This document shows, one piece after another, positions 28,338 through 31,133 of a stretch of 31,133 bases of DNA. How positions within the stretch are numbered: position 1 is the stretch's first letter; each line of letters begins with the position of its first letter. Location: the NCBI GenBank assembly GCA_903952785.1, contig CAJBHC010000080.1:1-31133 (forward strand). Direction: 5' to 3'. This DNA is from an uncultured bacterium (lineage in GTDB: Bacteria > Patescibacteriota > Minisyncoccia > Phycocordibacterales > CAIZLB01). A program made the position numbers and the translations under genes. The notes below the pieces were generated by a model. That model ran no database searches. It saw only the letters and a program-made list of their open reading frames with translations, and was not told where the DNA came from.

Positions 28338-28934
28338 GTGTCTTACAGAATCTATCACACTGAAGGTTATATTATAGACAGCTCCGCTTCTGGAGAGTCT
28401 AACAAAATATTCACAATTCTTACACATGAGTTGGGTACTATTATTGCGACAGCCCAGGGTGTTCGTAAATTACAGTCAAAACTAAGATACAGTTTGCAAG
28501 ATTTGACGTTTGCCAAATTTGCTCTGGTTAGGGGTAAAGAGATATGGAGAATTACGGGGGCGGAGAAGATTATAAACATTTACGATAAAAAAATTCCGGT
28601 TCAGATCAAACAATCTCTGGCTAGGGTCCTAACATTCATCAAAAGACTCTCTCCAGGGGAAGCATTGAACAAAAAAGTCTTTGAGGAGTTTTCTTCATTG
28701 AACGATGTTTTAACTTCGTCAAAAATAATAAGGGACCATAATGATTTAATTGCAATTGAAAATCTTGCCTATCTTAGAATTGCCCACCATTTTGGCTATG
28801 GAACACCAAGCGAGAAGTTGAAAGAAATTGTATATTCTTCAAGTTGGGATATTAAGACAAGGGATTTGAGTGTTGATTTAATTGAGGAATCAAAAAGAGA
28901 GGTGGTGTTAGTTCTGTCTGAAGCTCAATTGTAA
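28338..28934 (+). CDS. recO: RecO-like DNA repair protein, short
   Basis: A 198-residue protein. The N-terminal OB-fold resembles RecO: GYIIDSSASGESNKIFTILT, then ELGTIIATAQGVRKLQSKLR and a strand ending EIWRITGAEKI. RecO loads RecA on SSB-coated DNA with RecR. It is shorter than usual (about 240), and the C-terminal Cys zinc site seen in many RecO is missing. The start is GTG at 28338, in sequence AAATGTG where an ATG lies two bases earlier in another frame. The leader is A/U-rich (AATAAATAAAT). It follows ileS by 39 bp and may share its transcript. Confidence 0.8.
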   Translation: MSYRIYHTEGYIIDSSASGESNKIFTILTHELGTIIATAQGVRKLQSKLRYSLQDLTFAKFALVRGKEIWRITGAEKIINIYDKKIPVQIKQSLARVLTFIKRLSPGEALNKKVFEEFSSLNDVLTSSKIIRDHNDLIAIENLAYLRIAHHFGYGTPSEKLKEIVYSSSWDIKTRDLSVDLIEESKREVVLVLSEAQL

Positions 28935-29012
28935 TGTACGGCGGGCGGAATGCTCTGTAGTTATTTATCCCCAATTGTTTAATCGTGCAATTCAGCAAAA
29001 TCATGCAAAGGG

Positions 29013-29021
29013 TGATATAAT
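29013..29021 (+). promoter_or_regulatory. Extended -10 of the surface-protein gene
   Basis: TG-A-TATAAT then 7 nt (TTATCGC) and the ATG at 29029. Confidence 0.65.
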
Positions 29022-29028
29022 TTATCGC

Positions 29029-31008
29029 ATGAATGCTAACGATGAAGGAAAAATAGAAGAGTTAAAAAAGAAGCTTTATTCTCATGGTGATAACCTACCA
29101 AGGATGAAGCATGTCAAAATGCACCCTCACCATATTGATGTAGATAGGGATTGGGAGGAACAAGATAAGACAGAAGAGGCGAAGATAGAAGAAAAAAATG
29201 AAACTGCCGCGACTGTTGTTAAAATAAAAGCAGGATCTGATGATGCGTCCAAAATCTATTCTTTCTTAAGGGGCCTGACTGTGTTTTCCGTCGTCTTTCT
29301 GTTGGTTGCTATGGCTGTTGCCTATTACTACTTCAAAGTAAATCCAAATATAGTTTCTGGTGCTAATATTGAGTTGAATATTTCTGGCCCTATCATCATT
29401 TCAGCAGGGCAAGAGTTGTCACTGGATGTAAATATCTTCAATAATAATAGCGATGCGCTTGAGGCGGTGGACTTAATTATGACTTACCCTGATGGCACAA
29501 GGCGTGCCGATGATAAGGTGACCAGTTTAATAACGGATAGAATTCCCGTAGGGGACATACCAGCTGGTGGAACACAGAGAATAAATGTTAAGTCTATTAT
29601 ATTGGGGGAAGAGGGGTCAACAAAAGATATTCGTGTGGCAATAGAGTATAAACTTCCTGGGACAAATAGTCTTTTTGTAAAAGAAAAAGTTTATCCAATG
29701 GGTATTGGTACCGGCCCAGTTTCTATTACTGTTGATTCTGTTAATGAAATTACTCCAGAGCAGGATACAAAGTTTGTTGTGTCAGTTAAATCAAATTCAG
29801 AAGACGTGATTAAGGGTGTTGTACTAAATGCTGAATATCCTTTTGGTTATAATTTTATTTCTGCTGATCCTGCTCCATCGTTATCTAATAATAACTGGAG
29901 ATTAGGGGATATCGCTCCGGGAGAGACAAAAAAGATAGAAATTAATGCAAAGATTTTTGGCCAAGCAAAACAAGAGCGAACCATTAGATTCTTTGCGGGA
30001 ACCGCACAGAGTAAAAACCCAAATGAAATTGATACAACCTTCGCTTCATTTGCTCAAACTGTAAAGTTGAAAGCTCCATTCCTAGGTGCTGATGTTGCGA
30101 TAAATGGAAGTGGTGACGAGATAATTGTTGCAAATAGTGGGCAACTTATTCAAGGGGAAGTTTTGTGGAAGAACAATTTAGACGTTTCAATTCACGATGT
30201 TTCAATTGAGGGAAAACTGGCTGGCATTGCAGTTGATAGAAATAGCGTCACCGCTCCTAACGGATTTTACAAATCAGATGACGATACTTTATATTGGGAA
30301 AAAAGTAATGATCCACAAATGGAAGATGTTGCTCCAGGTGAAAATGGAATCTCTCGTTTTAATATGAAGGTTTTTGATTTGACGAAGGACCTGGCGTCCA
30401 ATTTAAGAAGACCAGAGGTGACGCTCAACTTTACTGTTAAGGGAAATAGATTAAACGAAAACAAAGTCTCAGAAGAGGTTACATCACAGTCGTCTCGTAA
30501 GATTAGAATAGTTAGTGACCTTGGCTTGGAGACTAAGTTGCTTTACAATGACGGTGCTTTTGAAAACACTGGTCCAATGCCAGCCAAGGTTGATAACAAG
30601 ACAACTTATACTGTAAACGTAAAAATTAGTAATTCTTACAACAGCGTAAGAGGTTTGGTATATATTGCAAAATTACCTATTTATGTTAAGTGGCTTGGAA
30701 AGGTTTCGCCTTCTACTGCGAGTTCAACTGTTGTATATGATGCGGAAGATAGAACTATAACCTGGAAAGCGGGAGATGTCGCACCAGGAACTGGTTATAT
30801 TTCTAACCCAAAAGAGATGTCATATCAGTTAGAATTTATGCCAAGTCTTTCTCAAGTTAATCAGTCTCCAATTATTGTTAGTGCACAAAAGATTGCTGGA
30901 ACAGACAGTTTTACAAACACCGTGGTTAGCGCGAATGGTTATTCAATGAATACTCAAATTAGATTTGATTCAAAGTATGACATGAGTTTGGATAGGGTGG
31001 GGAGGTAG
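29029..31008 (+). CDS. Single-TM surface protein with repeated Ig-like domains
   Basis: A 659-residue protein. Residues 1-75 are charged and cytoplasmic; one TM helix lies at about 83-103; the rest is extracellular. At least four repeat units carry a shared turn: GDIPAGGTQRI, GDIAPGETKKI, EDVAPGENGIS and GDVAPGTGYIS, several preceded by a Trp-containing strand (NNWRLGD, LYWEKSND, ITWKAGD). This matches conserved-repeat/DUF11-like beta-sandwich domains. It is probably a cell-surface or adhesin-like protein; no enzyme motif is seen. ATG 29029 follows an extended -10 by 7 nt; open frame before it belongs to the promoter region. The function is unknown. Confidence 0.8.
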   Translation: MNANDEGKIEELKKKLYSHGDNLPRMKHVKMHPHHIDVDRDWEEQDKTEEAKIEEKNETAATVVKIKAGSDDASKIYSFLRGLTVFSVVFLLVAMAVAYYYFKVNPNIVSGANIELNISGPIIISAGQELSLDVNIFNNNSDALEAVDLIMTYPDGTRRADDKVTSLITDRIPVGDIPAGGTQRINVKSIILGEEGSTKDIRVAIEYKLPGTNSLFVKEKVYPMGIGTGPVSITVDSVNEITPEQDTKFVVSVKSNSEDVIKGVVLNAEYPFGYNFISADPAPSLSNNNWRLGDIAPGETKKIEINAKIFGQAKQERTIRFFAGTAQSKNPNEIDTTFASFAQTVKLKAPFLGADVAINGSGDEIIVANSGQLIQGEVLWKNNLDVSIHDVSIEGKLAGIAVDRNSVTAPNGFYKSDDDTLYWEKSNDPQMEDVAPGENGISRFNMKVFDLTKDLASNLRRPEVTLNFTVKGNRLNENKVSEEVTSQSSRKIRIVSDLGLETKLLYNDGAFENTGPMPAKVDNKTTYTVNVKISNSYNSVRGLVYIAKLPIYVKWLGKVSPSTASSTVVYDAEDRTITWKAGDVAPGTGYISNPKEMSYQLEFMPSLSQVNQSPIIVSAQKIAGTDSFTNTVVSANGYSMNTQIRFDSKYDMSLDRVGR

Positions 31009-31085
31009 GTGGGGCTATATTCTGTGTACACATTACCTGTACCCGTGAATCCAAAAACTCCCTAACCCTGCGATAAAGCCATAAT

Positions 31086-31100
31086 TTGGTAAGATACCAA
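31086..31100. repeat. Inverted repeat near the right edge
   Basis: TTGGTA-AGA-TACCAA in the non-coding end of the window (31009-31133). Downstream, a TATAAG/TAAGAT stretch (31116-31123) and a final AT at 31132-31133 could be the promoter and the first two bases of a start codon just outside. Nothing else is seen in this segment. Confidence 0.35.
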
Positions 31101-31133
31101 CACTCTCATGTAATGTATAAGATACCCACCCAT

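Noticed and set aside
28336..28338. ATG at 28336 as start of recO
   Set aside because: It is in another frame; the RecO frame starts with the overlapping GTG at 28338.
28975..29028. TTG start 18 codons before the ATG of the surface protein
   Set aside because: This part contains the extended -10 box; the ATG at 29029 fits the 7-nt rule.

Overview
The window looks like chromosomal sequence of a Patescibacteria (CPR) bacterium, most likely a Parcubacteria-type lineage. It is AT-rich and compact, uses the standard code (TGA is a stop, for example at the end of the Nramp-like gene) and has almost no Shine-Dalgarno sequences. It encodes an isoleucyl-tRNA synthetase with a large insertion, many single-TM surface proteins, and an rplK gene that is not followed by rplA. 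This placement is inferred from gene content and style; no rRNA is present to confirm it.

Layout. 1-2400: a strong plus-strand promoter that runs straight into a terminator, a NYN-domain nuclease (minus), ribosomal protein L19, tRNA-Leu(GAG), and a DinJ/YafQ toxin-antitoxin pair (minus). 2400-8000: an M16 zinc protease divergent from a PduO-type cobalamin adenosyltransferase, then a membrane-anchored polysaccharide-deacetylase-like protein, an orphan amino-acid-binding-type protein and an O-methyltransferase. 8000-10600: tRNA-His(GTG), an AbiEi/AbiEii toxin-antitoxin operon under a 42-bp palindromic operator, and a GIY-YIG protein. 10600-16600: an envelope block with a DedA-family protein, GT2 glycosyltransferase, Nramp-like transporter, VanY-like carboxypeptidase (minus), undecaprenol/diacylglycerol kinase, PAP2 phosphatase and UppP. 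16600-19000: FolD, a SIMPL-domain protein and a small membrane protein (minus). 19100-20550: secE-nusG-rplK with a clear promoter and terminator. 20600-31133: a MurG-like glycosyltransferase, ArgRS, MntA/HepT toxin-antitoxin, IleRS with an internal histidine phosphatase domain, RecO, and a large single-TM surface protein with repeated domains.

How it fits together. DgkA, PAP2, UppP, the MurG-like enzyme, GT2 and VanY all act on the lipid carrier or peptidoglycan. ArgRS, IleRS, two tRNAs, L19, L11, NusG and SecE belong to translation, transcription and secretion. Three toxin-antitoxin modules lie between these housekeeping genes.

Most striking global signal: at least fourteen genes have a -10 box, usually extended (TGnTAnnnT), ending exactly 6 or 7 nt before the start codon. 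This predicts leaderless mRNAs and fixes many start codons. Most other genes have A/U-rich leaders without a Shine-Dalgarno sequence. Other points of interest are the IleRS-phosphatase fusion, a hairpin repeat family with an AGCA loop and compensatory changes, a predicted roughly 48-nt transcript at the left edge, and a tRNA-His with C at position 55.
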